Assembly (NCBI GenBank): GCA_037447655.1
Contig: JBBHKE010001973.1
Location: 277,326-341,325 of the forward strand
Source of the DNA: Zygnema cylindricum
Taxonomy: Eukaryota; Streptophyta; Zygnematophyceae; Zygnematales; Zygnemataceae
Length of the DNA: 64,000 bases
Reading direction: 5' to 3'
Shown here: positions 1 to 10,158 of the stretch, one piece after another
Position numbering within the stretch: position 1 is the stretch's first letter
Layout: each line of letters opens with the position of its first letter
Made by a program: the position numbers and the translations under genes
Notes under the pieces: model-generated
Database searches by the model: none
The model's input: only the letters and a program-made list of their open reading frames with translations
What the model was told of the DNA's origin: nothing

Positions 1-478
1 GGATGACACGTGGCGAAGTTACATTGGAGCGCGGCATCTCCGAGGATTAAAGGAGCGAATCCGGACATACCACGTGTCGACATTTAAGGCATGTCGTACA
101 GTGTCCGTACATAAAGTACACCGGCAGCTGTACTTTTGCGTACGGAACTGTAATCTGATTGGTTCCGTACATCAGTAGATAGAGTCTGTGAGAGAGATAG
201 GACTTAGAAAAATTAGAAGATAGGACCCTCTCTCCCAGAGAGCTTCTGTACAAAAGGTCAACTTTGACCCTCCATAACTTACTGCTCAGGGGAGCAAATT
301 CAGAGATTCTTTTTGCTATCGACTCAGGGGAGTCTTATCTTCACAGGGGTGAAGGTGGTCAGAGTTTTTGTCTGCCAGGGTGGCAGTTATTTTTGCTTAA
401 ACACAAAGGGGTCAGGATTATCCTAGAGGCTTCTTGGAAGCTGTCCACTCTGAGGACTTATGGAGGTCTTAGAGTTTC
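1..478 (+). repeat. Partial copia LTR, + orientation
   Basis: This stretch matches, over most of its length and in inverted orientation, the LTR at 57445-58507 (shared blocks include the CTCTCTCCCAGAGA segment, the AAGTACACCGGCAGCT segment and the ATGGAGGTCTTAGAGT segment). Here it reads in + orientation, opposite to the minus-strand coding remains that begin right after it. It stops about 35 bases short of the LTR end seen in the other copy. It is therefore most likely the end of a different element lying left of the window, or a rearranged LTR, and not the 3' LTR of the adjacent coding region. Confidence 0.75.
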
Positions 479-479
479 A

Positions 480-3400
480 GTAGCCTGGTTATCACACCAG
501 ATCACCTGTGGCCTAACCCGCATGTATCCTAGTTCTTGCAACATGGATTTTACCCATAAGATTTCTTTGAGGGCCAAGCTTGTTGCCCTATATTCTGACT
601 CCATTGTTGACTGTCTTGTAACCTTTTGAAGTTTGCTGCTTCTGCAGCAAGTTCCGTTCCCAATTTGGAGAACGAATCCCGTGGTGGATTTCCGGCTTGG
701 CATGTCGCCCTAACTTGCATGACTCCACGTTTGCAGCTTCACTTTTGCCAAGCCTAGTGTGAGTTTGAGGTCTTTAGTTCATGCCAAATATCTTAAGACT
801 CTCCTTTGTGCATCAAGATCAGATTTTCTCGGATTTTCTAAACTCCTGCTTAGTACCCCGACTGCTGCAACAATGTTAGGACGGGTATAGTTCATGAAAT
901 ATATTAAGCTTCCCACTCTTTGTCTATAAGGTTTTTCTGTCATAGAATCATTCTCCTTTAACTCTAAATACTCATTAACGATGACACCTGGTTTTGTCTC
1001 TTCTCCCTCTAACTTTTGCCAAAACTCCATTGGAGTTAGATATCCTTTTGCCCCCCGCATTCCATACTCATCTAACATGTTTCCAATAGCCTCTTTTTGA
1101 GTCAATTTTATTACTTTCTTATTTCTGTCCCTTTTTACCTGGATTCCCAAAATTTATTTTGCCTCACCGAGGTCTTTCATCTCACACTGTGAATTTAGAG
1201 CAATTTTGATTTTGTTAATTTCAACCATTCATTTGCTAATTAATAGTAAATCATCTACCTACATCGCTATATACACTATCCCATTTTCACCCTTTAAAAC
1301 GTAGACAGAGTGATCAGAACTTATCCTTTAAAATCCTAGGCTAGGCAAGAATTCATAAAGCTTCATATTCCATTGCCTAAAGGCTTGTTTTAGGCCGTAC
1401 AGCGATTTTAACAACTTGCACACTAAGTGCTATTTTCCTCGTTCTGTATACTTTTCAGTCTGCTGCATGTAAATGGTCTCCTCTAGTTCTCCATGCAAAA
1501 ATGATTTCTTTACATCCATGTGATGTATTTCCATATAAACTATAGCAGCTAAAGACTACGAAATCCTAACTGTCGGAAATCTTACAAGCGGAAAAAAAAG
1601 TTTCTTCAAAATCAATTCCTTCTTTTTTATTATACCCCTTTGTCACAAGTTTGGCCTTATATCATTCAATGGTGTTATTGGGATTTAACTTTAGTTTGAA
1701 TATCCATTTGTTGCCGATCGCTTTTCGATCCGGAGGAAGGTCCACAAGCTCCCATGTTTGAGCTTCCATGATGGACTTCATTTCGTCGTTTGCTGCCTCG
1801 ATCACATGATTCTGCTCCGATGATGAGAAGGCCTCCTGGATGGTCAAAGGCTCTCCTAAGGCTGCCAAGTAGGCAAAGTGAGAGCTTGCTTGGAGGCTGC
1901 TGAGTAGGCAAAGTGAGAGCTTGCTTGGAGGCGGCTATTGGATCTTCTTCCCCCTGGAAATTCTGAGGCTGAGATCGTCGGATGCCGCGCATTGCGCTGA
2001 TTGCGCTGGTTGCGATCTGTGCGTATTGACTGTTGTTGGTCCGGTTGGAACTGAACTTGTTGAGGAACTCGGAGAGAGACTGACTCCGAAGTCACCACCA
2101 GAGAATTTTGCATCCGCGGGACAATTTCTTGCATGCAATCTAAGATGACATACTCATGTACATTTTGCTGCTTTTGCTGCTTTTGCTGCTTTGTCATTTG
2201 AAATAAATCTATCAAGTCTAGTTCATTTTTGACAATGATGTTCCTTGCTAGAACTATTTTCTGCCTCTGAACACAAAGACTCTATAACCTTTGATTGATC
2301 ATCATATCCTAACAAAATACCCGGTAATCCCTTCGGTTCCAATTTCCATCTATCTGTAGACGTATCCAAGATAAAGCATTGACTACCAAAGACTTTGAAA
2401 TGGCTAACATCTGGTTTGCTACTTGTCCAGATCTCGTAAAGGGTAGTTTTCATCGATCTTGATCTAATCCTGTTCTTAAAATAAATTCCACAATTTAGAG
2501 CCTCAACCCAGAATTTCGGATCCACATTTTTATCTGCGAGTATCGACCTAGAGCTCTCCGTGAGAGTTCTATTTAATCTCTCTTACATCCCATTTTGTTG
2601 TGGTGAATATGGAACAGTCAACATATGACTTATACCTTCTTCGAGTAAAAAGGTTTAAAATTCCTTCGATGTATATTCACCACCATTGTCCGATCTGAGC
2701 TGCAAAATAGGTAAATTATGAAGTTTTTCAACCCATCTTTATAGTGTTTCAAGTGATCAAACACTTCACTCTTTTCCTTCATGAAGTAAACTTTTGTAAA
2801 CTTGGAGAAATCATCTGTGAAGGTGACCATATATTTCAACCCCCCGGCAGATGGAACCTTCGTAGGACCAAAAACATCCGAATGAATTTGTTGTAAAAAT
2901 TTTGTTGACCGATGCTCAAACTCTTTAAGAAATGGTAGTCTGTGGATTTTGCCTAAAGCGCAGCCATCACATGTTTTGACCGACTAATCTGTGATAGATA
3001 CACCCTCTATTTTTCCACCAAGTACTATTTTTCTCAAACTATCATAGTTGACATGGCCTAATCTTTTATGTCACAACTCATCTGAGTGCAAAACACCGGA
3101 GTACAAAACATCATTATCCTTGGTATTAGCCATATCCATGTGGTACATCTTGCTATTATCTCTAGTACATGTAACCGCAACTTTTCCATTTTTGCTAACA
3201 ACCCGCCGACCATTTTTCAAATTAACCCCAAAGCCTTAACTCTCGACCAAAGACGTAGAAAACATATTTTTCTTAGAGTCAAGCACACATAAGACATTGT
3301 GAAAAGTCCTTTCAATTGCTTTTCCTTCTACATCAACTAGCAAGGACACATCACCCACAGCACGAGTCTGAACACTCATTCCACAAGCATAATAAATATT

Positions 3401-4482
3401 TTTCTCCGGCGTTGTTTTCAGATTTTTAAAAATGGCCTTGTTCCAACACATGTGGGTTGACGCTCGCGTATCCATTATCCATCCAGGGTCTTTTGCTCCC
3501 TCCATTGCTGCTGCCATAGCGAATAGATCCGTTACGTCCTCCTTAGAAAATGTTAGAGTCTCGTTTTGGAGTGATGAAGAAGCTTAAAACAGTGCATTTC
3601 CACGAGGTGTTAACCCCGTGAAGCCTTTGTAAAACTAACTTTGTTGCCATCCCGGCCCGTATAAACCTGTATCGTTAGATTTTTTAAGCTTAGGACAAAA
3701 TTTGTATCCATAACCTCTCTCACTACAATAGAAACATGCATTGTTGGATTGTCTATTTCCACCCTGATTAAACTATCTGAACTGATTAAACTGATTTCGT
3801 TGCTGATTAAACTGTCCTTTCCTCTCATAGTCTGAATTAAAAGCCTCTACTTGCTCAACATTGAGAATATAAGATGTAGCTTCCTCCTCTAGTAAAATAT
3901 TGATAGCTAACTGTAAAGTCTAGCTAGCTTTATCTTTCTGTTTGAGCGTATCAGATGCTCCTTTCATACTACGAGGGAGACCCCTCATGAGCAATGTTGC
4001 CTATTGAAATTGCGGAACCTAACCACCTGCACAAGCATGTGCATCTACAAGGATGCAAAATTTGTTATAATTTTCAGCCATTGTACCGCCAGTGTACTTA
4101 TAGTCCCAAATTTTTCCAACCAATAGAAGCTTTTCCTGGACATTAGCCTTTTCATAATCATTTTTAAGAGATTTCCAGATATCAATTATTTTTTTCATTT
4201 TTATCCAAGACATAGCTAAGTCCTAAGATATACGGAATTTCAGAATACAACAAGCCTGTGTATTTTAGGGTTAGACCATGACGGATCAGATTCATCCAAC
4301 GAACCATCCAATATATCCAAAAGATTGAAATTCTCAAAATGTGTCTCCACCATATCCGCCCAGTAAACATACTTTTTCCCAGAAAAGATAAGAATTCTTG
4401 ATGACAGGCCCATAACTTGTTGTTCTACGACCACCGGTGCAGGTGGAGGAGCAACAGTAGTAGTAGAAGTGACATGATACAC
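480..4482 (-). mobile_element. Decayed Ty1/copia retrotransposon (gag-pol remnants)
   Basis: Copia order is readable on the minus strand: gag (4482-4019), a zinc knuckle near 3700-3740, protease (3517-3236, with WIMDTRASTH in place of the usual D-S/T-G-A motif), integrase (2839-2223), reverse transcriptase (1868-779) and RNase H (703-480, ending WCDNQA). The element is dead. The zinc knuckle reads CFYC-SERG-Y-GYKFC, so the CCHC histidine is Tyr. The reverse transcriptase active-site block reads AM-stop-VDDLL near 1240-1265. Several frameshifts separate the blocks. A perfect-spaced 35-bp tandem duplication lies at 1861-1930 in the integrase to reverse transcriptase linker. The enzyme copied RNA into DNA and integrated it; here it is only a fossil. 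Confidence 0.9.
1861..1930. repeat. 35-bp tandem duplication inside the copia remnant
   Basis: Two adjacent 35-bp units (1861-1895 and 1896-1930) both contain GTAGGCAAAGTGAGAGC and end TTGCTTGGAG. They differ at a few positions near the start of the unit. The duplication lies in the linker between integrase and reverse transcriptase and shifts the reading frame. Confidence 0.85.
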
Positions 4483-5180
4483 TCTCGAAAGCTATCAAGA
4501 ATCTTACAAAACAGTTGTTTTCAAGTGCTCACCAAATCTTATAGAAGCATCCAAACCTCACAAAACTCTATCAGAATATGAAGTAGCATAAGCATTGACA
4601 ACTCCGAATGTTTCGGTACAATTGATTTTACAACACTCAAGATATAATACTCAGAAGTTTCCCAAAAACTGTTTGCAGTTTTACTACTTGAAAAGGTGGA
4701 TACATGATGTGTTTTGAGTCCTAAGTCTTCTACATGTGTTGTACCAGCAATACCAATGTACCTGAGAGGTACGTCAAACCACCAAGCTAACACTAATTTG
4801 TCAAGCTACCACTGAGCTACCACTAAGCTACCCACTAAGTTGACTATAATCGTATCTATCGCAATTGTTGTACTGTACATAATCACATTAAAAATATCAG
4901 ACGTTGCGTTGTCCCTACGAACCATATGAAACGTAATCGCAGTTGCGTTGTCTTAATTTCGTCGCTGTTGCTTTGTTCTGACAGCGTCGCAGCTGCGTTG
5001 TTGCATCGCAGTTGCGTTGTTGCATCGCAGCTGCGTTGTCTCCCCTCAATATGTGACATGTATATGTGGATGTAACTGGCAATCCAAGATACCTCTAATG
5101 TACTTTAAGTGACAACGCGTGTCCTTGTAGATTTGTTTTCCTGTCGTCACACTTATTTACTGAGACTTAAAGCTTTCAAA
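4483..5180. other. Intergenic stretch between copia and hAT remnants
   Basis: No gene is recognised. A 19-bp tandem repeat (unit CGCAGCTGCGTTGTTGCAT, about 2.8 copies, 4987-5039) is preceded by looser GTTGCGTTGTC copies from about 4905. Short repeats of AAGCTACCACT occur near 4795-4840. I found no convincing copia primer-binding site or LTR here. Confidence 0.5.
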
Positions 5181-6800
5181 AATCAACAGGCCGCAGCCTA
5201 GTCCGCCACATCAGGTAAAATCTTATCAAGCATTATTCGAAAACCTTCCATTATTTTCACATTTGAAAGTTGACCATGCTCGTCACTATGGTACTCGAGG
5301 TCGAGTACAAAGCCAACAGCATATATAGGGCTATTTTCCATCTCCCATCTTGCGATGAAAGACACCTTCAACTCCTCTAAAATCTGTAGGCCTTCGTAAT
5401 TTCAACTCCTCCATCGCTGAATAAATTCGCTAAGAACTCCCCAATAGTGTAAAAACCATGATAAACCTTCCCCACGTTTGGGCTCCCTTTGTCGCACTCT
5501 CTCAACAGCCGCACTACAAGTTCTGAAACTGTCACAGCCTTAGTCACTCTGGTCCAAAACTCCGGGTTTCAAGAAAAGGTTTTAATCTTTGCACCTTAAA
5601 AGTTGTATGTAGACTTCAATAACCACTGTTAGTAAGCATCATCAAACATCAAGATCTCAAAGTTATCTTACACCTCTAAACACCTTTGTAGCATGACAAA
5701 ATTTGTAGCAAACCTAGTCTCTCCAGGTTTCAAAAGCCTAAGTTTGGATATTTTGTGGAACAAGGCTGTAGTCATGTGATGATTCATGGTAAATTTCAAC
5801 ACCTCATTCGCCTCTCGGGCAGGTGTTGAAATAAATGATAATTTGCCCAAATCCTCCAACATTATGTCGAATACGTGGGCAACGCATGGCGTCCACGTGG
5901 TGGAAGGATATTTTTCCATGAGCATTGAGGCGGCAGCCTTGTTTACAGAAGCATATTCTATCACAATTTGTACCACATGCTTGACCCCCACCGCAAGAAC
6001 TCTTTTCTTTAACACTTGAAACATATTCAACATCCTTGATTTTCCCTCGAATGCCTTCCACCTTGAGAAACATGTCACCTTGAGGGTGACAGCTTAAATG
6101 TTCAGTAGAGGCGTGTCATCAACGGGCGTCCAACCGCCTGATGTGATTGAGGCACCAGTGATTTTTATGGTCTCCAAGTAGCTTGCCAAATCGCTAGTGA
6201 TCGTTGTTTTCGTCTCAGACAGAAGGCGATTTCTCATGGTATATATGTGAGGTAACTTGTAGGACGACCCTATATCCCCGTTCTTCTTCATTGCTGCTTT
6301 AAAATATGGGTCGTCTAATAGTTAAAATGGCAAACCATTGGCAAAGAAATTCTTTGCCCAAGCCACATCCACCTCTTTTTTGTTATGCATGTTGAATACA
6401 TTATTTATTTTTGTGTGAACACCTTGTACCTTGCTACTTTGGCTAAATTTAGGTGTAAGGACATCTAGTGAGTTCATCCAAATCGGATATGACATGTTTC
6501 TGAGAGCAATGAGAAGATTTTGCAGTTTGTGATGCATTTAACTCTGCTTGCATTTCATCTGGACATAAAATGCAAGCTCTAATGTCCCCACTTTTAATAT
6601 TGACAAGTAGGTGGTTTCTAATCCTAGTTGTTTGACCATTGTATTCAAAATTGCAGTATACAAATATGCATATTTTGTTATTCCTAAGCAACTCTCCGTC
6701 TGGAGGCTTAACGTGATCCCACTCGATTCCTCGTGGCCTAGGCATGGATGCTTCTCTTTCAATTCTTGGAAACTTGAAGGGTGAGTTCAATGACAAGTTT
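5180..6800 (-). mobile_element. Decayed hAT transposase gene (BED finger, DUF659, hAT C-terminal part)
   Basis: Minus-strand blocks follow the order of plant DUF659-type hAT transposases. A BED-like zinc finger region (6746-6540) has GIEWDHVKP and TTRIRNHLL. It is followed by VAWAKNFFANGLPF (about 6390-6322), a DUF659 block with ITSGGWTP (6291-6094), STTWTPCVAHVFDIMLEDLG (about 5900-5840) and KPGETRFATNFVMLQRCLE (about 5725-5670). A less clear downstream block with HGFYTIGEFLANLFSDGG lies near 5460-5400. One frameshift separates the BED block from the rest. In-frame stops follow ANGLPF, TPLLNI and RCLEV, so no transposase can be made. I could not define the element's terminal repeats. The gene is hAT superfamily, but nothing ties it directly to the hAT-type MITEs in this window. 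Confidence 0.85.
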
Positions 6801-7042
6801 AATGGCCGATTTTATAACGTCTCCAATGGCGGCTTCCTGTGAAGGAGGAGTGTGAAGGAGTGTGAAAGAGGAGTGGAGGACAAATGCAAATTCGCGCGTG
6901 TAAATGAACCAACGTTTTTTTTTTAAATGTCCGTAATGTATTCCGTATAGTTTAGACATACGCAATTTAGGAAAGCTACGAAACAAACGAATACTACGTA
7001 GTTTTCGTAAAAGAGTCCAAATGCGTAGGAATTGGTCATCTA

Positions 7043-8046
7043 TGCGTGTAACGTTATTAGTGTTTATAATCTTTTTGCCACTTAAAACATATTATATCCG
7101 TACACACTTGTCGGATTTTCAAATTCAGACAGTCAATCGGAAGCTGAGAATCTTATCTTTCAATCGCAACCCGCGGATCCACAATCCGACATGGTGTGTA
7201 CGTTAAAAGATGTTTTAACTTAGGGTATGTCCCCATGTATTTGGAACTTAGCGAACTTACTTTGTATTTTAGCGCGGATCCGCCGGACCCGGATTTTAGG
7301 TGTCCCTATGTTTATAAGGACGAAATCGTAACTTACGCTGTGACGATTGTATACGTCGACAATACCTGTGACGGATGTCAACGTCTACAATATGTGGTCG
7401 CACGTTATTTTTTGGAACTGCTTATGACGTCGCATGGCTTACCGTGACATTGTAGACGTATCGCCTTCCAGCCTGTGTTGTTTCACGGTTGAAGACGAGG
7501 CGCTTTGCCTTTACGTCTCCTATTCGGTCGACGTGAAATGGCATCGGAATTTGAAGACCCCTGCAAAAAAGAAATATGTATTAGACAAAAACGGACAAAA
7601 CCAAACAAATTGTGTACTTTTCTTCGTCGTATTCGAACGTAAACGCACAAAACATATCGAATTCTGTACTTTTCTTTGTCCTTGGAAATCGTATGAAATT
7701 TTTTGAAAATTACGGCACGTGCGAATATATGTTCTTATTTGTTTATGGAAAATACCTAGTTTTAAAACACATCGCGCATGTGTTTAAAATCTAAGGTTGA
7801 AGATGACGTTTTTTGTCGTGGAAGTGGGTCGATAAACACAAGACGCCAAATTTGCATACATCTTAAATTTGAGGATGATGCAAATTGTACTCTACAAATT
7901 TGCGATTCCTTCGTACGGTTGCAGCTTAGGCAGTACGACGCTAAGTTTTACAGGAAAACGACATAAAAAAACCCTTACTTATGCACATGGGGACATACCG
8001 TTAGAAGCCACCAAAAAAACATTAACACTAATAACGATTCACGGTG
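7043..8046. mobile_element. TA-target MITE interrupted by a PIF/Harbinger-type element
   Basis: The outer ends are a degenerate left copy (…TAACGTTATTAGTG) and a good right copy (CACTAATAACGATTCACGGTG) of the terminal repeat of the 216-bp MITEs at 53116 and 55715. TA flanks both ends (7041-7042, 8047-8048). The MITE body is interrupted by the 778-bp element at 7223-8000. Removing that element leaves a MITE of about 226 bp, close to the 216 bp of the uninterrupted copies. Confidence 0.8.
7223..8000. mobile_element. PIF/Harbinger-type non-autonomous element, copy 1
   Basis: The element begins GGGTATGTCCCCATGT and ends with the inverted match ACATGGGGACATACCG. A TTA trinucleotide flanks both sides (7220-7222 and 8001-8003), the usual target duplication of PIF/Harbinger elements. 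No transposase is encoded. It is 778 bp, almost the same as copy 2 (779 bp at 53373-54151), and the two are similar throughout. Classification rests on the 3-bp target site and terminal repeats only. Confidence 0.8.
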
Positions 8047-8082
8047 TAGTTTCGAACTCGAGATAAAGTTTGTTGTAAAGTA

Positions 8083-8281
8083 CACCGTGAATCGTTATTA
8101 GCCTTATCTACGCTATATCGGCACCCAAACATTTTGACATTGATACCTTAAATATAATAAATTACACTATTTAAGGACGTGGACCATAATCTGCCACGTC
8201 TCTTGGCACTAAATTAGAATGAGTGACGCTAATTTTTTCTTTACACTACTAATTTTTATACGTTAATAACGATTCAAGGTG
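8083..8281. mobile_element. TA-target MITE (CACCGTGAATCGTTATTAG family), 199 bp
   Basis: The left end CACCGTGAATCGTTATTAG and the right end AATAACGATTCAAGGTG are inverted repeats flanked by TA (8081-8082 and 8282-8283). The interior is AT-rich and non-coding. A related interior, with CTTAAATA…TAATTTATTAT and TGCCACGTC-like blocks, is seen at about 34906-35108. Confidence 0.85.
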
Positions 8282-8329
8282 TACTTTGTTGTACGATTAA
8301 CTATTATGTGATTCAATGCGAGTAAATAG

Positions 8330-9246
8330 TAGTGTTGTGTATCGGTAAAAAACTTATCGCGATAACACCGATACAGATAGTTATCGGTTATCTAACGGTC
8401 CGAGATTCTCATATATTGGTCTGGGACCAACAAATTCCATATCGGCGATAACTTAAAAAATATATAGTATGCATACAATAGTACTTTATAACATACTGTA
8501 TTATTTTATCTATTTTATATAACATGGCATGCCACATATAAAAATCTGTTCCGTTACCGTTTAACTGCAATTTAATTACGGACAGCGCAGCATATAAACG
8601 TTGGTCGGTTAACTAAACAAAAGTTTGACGGCGACGTACGTAATTTTACTAAAATACTGGTGAACATGGAATTGGAAAAGGACGACGGACACAAAAGTAC
8701 AACGGACGCAAAATAACATTCTGCGCGCCGCCGGAATCGAACGGACGACTTGGAATGAGAAAACACGAGCGGACGGGCCAGCGTGAGCGCCGGCATCCTG
8801 GAATGGCTCTTTTGGCAACTTATGCCAAAAAAGTCGACAGATTGACACATGGCATGTCCCCAGTGGATCTCAAGGAATAAAGGGACAAAGCCATGGCGTC
8901 GGATGTGAAAGGTACATCGTTTTTACTGGAGCCGTATCAGATCCGTACATATCTCATGGCGGCTACTGTACTTTCTGTGCTTGGACACGTCTGGGGAATA
9001 AGACGTACAGTTGAGTGTACAGGCCGTACAGTTATCTGTACGGTCCGTACATTTATCTGTACGGTCCGTACAGTTATCGCCGATAGTTATCGTTATCGGC
9101 ATTATCGCCGATAAATACCCGATATTATCGGCTACTTATCGGCGATAAGACCGATGTCGATATATCGTACCAATATATCGATTATCGGATACACGAAAAA
9201 AGGCCCATATCGGTTATCGGCAAATCCTTACCGATACACAACTCTA
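8330..9246. mobile_element. hAT-type non-autonomous element, family 1, copy A (917 bp)
   Basis: The ends are TAGTGTTGTGTATCGGTAA and its inverted counterpart ending CCGATACACAACTCTA, which fit the hAT terminal pattern YARNG. The flanks carry a perfect 8-bp duplication, GTAAATAG (8322-8329 and 9247-9254), diagnostic of hAT insertion. Both subterminal regions are crowded with TATCG/CGATA palindromes (TTATCGCGATAA, TATCGGCGATAA, GATATATCG). The core has no transposase. It contains GTACGG-rich sequence. Copy B at 14135-15006 is alignable end to end. Confidence 0.93.
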
Positions 9247-9254
9247 GTAAATAG

Positions 9255-10158
9255 GTTCCGTGTAAGGGACGAAGAAAACAAATCATCTGGCTTGCCTTGA
9301 CCTAAGAACGTACAATCTCGGCTTGTACCTCCACTGAACGGTTAATCCCACGCAGATTCCGGTAAATTGCGTAACTTCCCAATCTAGAATCAGCAGTTCG
9401 TTCTTTCCGTACAGGCCTCCCCCATCCATAGTTTTCAAACGACCTCAAACGCTGTCAAACGCACGAAACTGAAGTCCGTCATACTTTCAAAATTATTAAT
9501 CACTGACGTCATCCATTGGCTGCCAGGCAGCTCAAAACATGTACGGCCGCCACACGTCTGTACTGTAAACCTCTCCAAACGAACTACTTTCCTTCACACG
9601 GGTCTAACCGTACTTTAGCATTACTCGCGCCGCCCACCGACCAAACCGCTACCTGTATCCCGCAGGCGAAACAAAGTCGCGCAAGGGATTACACGTGCAA
9701 TCGTACGGTCCGTAAAGTTAGCCGGTATTACAGGTCCAGGAACCGCCCGCGCGACGTCTTTCAGTTGGACCTCCACGCGATTCTTCGCCCCAACCTCCTC
9801 CCTCGCCTTCCCGCCTCCCCCTCTCCCCTTCAAGACAGCCTCCCCTCCCCCCATCAATCACTCCCAACCGCGCCCCCTATCCTCCCTCCCGCCCCTTCCT
9901 CTTCTCCTCTCTCTCCACCCCCACTAGAGAAAAACGACAGGAAAACTAAACCCTGTTCCTCCAAACGTGACACATGTCACACCTTCGTCTCTGAGCACAC
10001 ACCCGCAAATTCCGGAAGTCTTCCTTTTCCCACAATCCCCACAATTCCCGAAGCTAAAACCGTACCTAAACCGCCATAGATATTTCCCGAGCCTCGGAGT
10101 CCCTCCGTCCCTCCCTCCCTCCCTCCCTCCCTCCCTCCCTCCCTCCCTCCCTCCCTCC
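9255..10158. promoter_or_regulatory. Upstream and 5' leader region of the LEA_2 gene
   Basis: No independent gene is supported. The open frame through 9516-10079 has no recognisable domain and is low-complexity Ser/Pro-rich. The last 50 bases before the start codon are about 12 tandem CCCT units (10109-10157). CT-rich leaders like this are common just upstream of plant start codons; whether it acts in transcription or translation cannot be told from sequence. An ACACATGTCACAC block lies near 9969-9981. Confidence 0.5.
10109..10157. repeat. CCCT tandem repeat abutting the LEA_2 start codon
   Basis: About 12 units of CCCT run to within one base of the chosen ATG. Because the repeat is also open in the coding frame, length changes that are not multiples of three bases would move any upstream start out of frame. 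Confidence 0.9.

Noticed and set aside
4900-5040. Tandem GTTGCGTTG repeats as a possible CRISPR-like array
   Set aside because: The 19-bp units are contiguous with no spacers, and the genome is that of a plant.
9516-10079. 187-residue open frame upstream of the LEA_2 gene
   Set aside because: Low-complexity Ser/Pro-rich leader sequence, with no domain, lying in another frame from the LEA_2 start.
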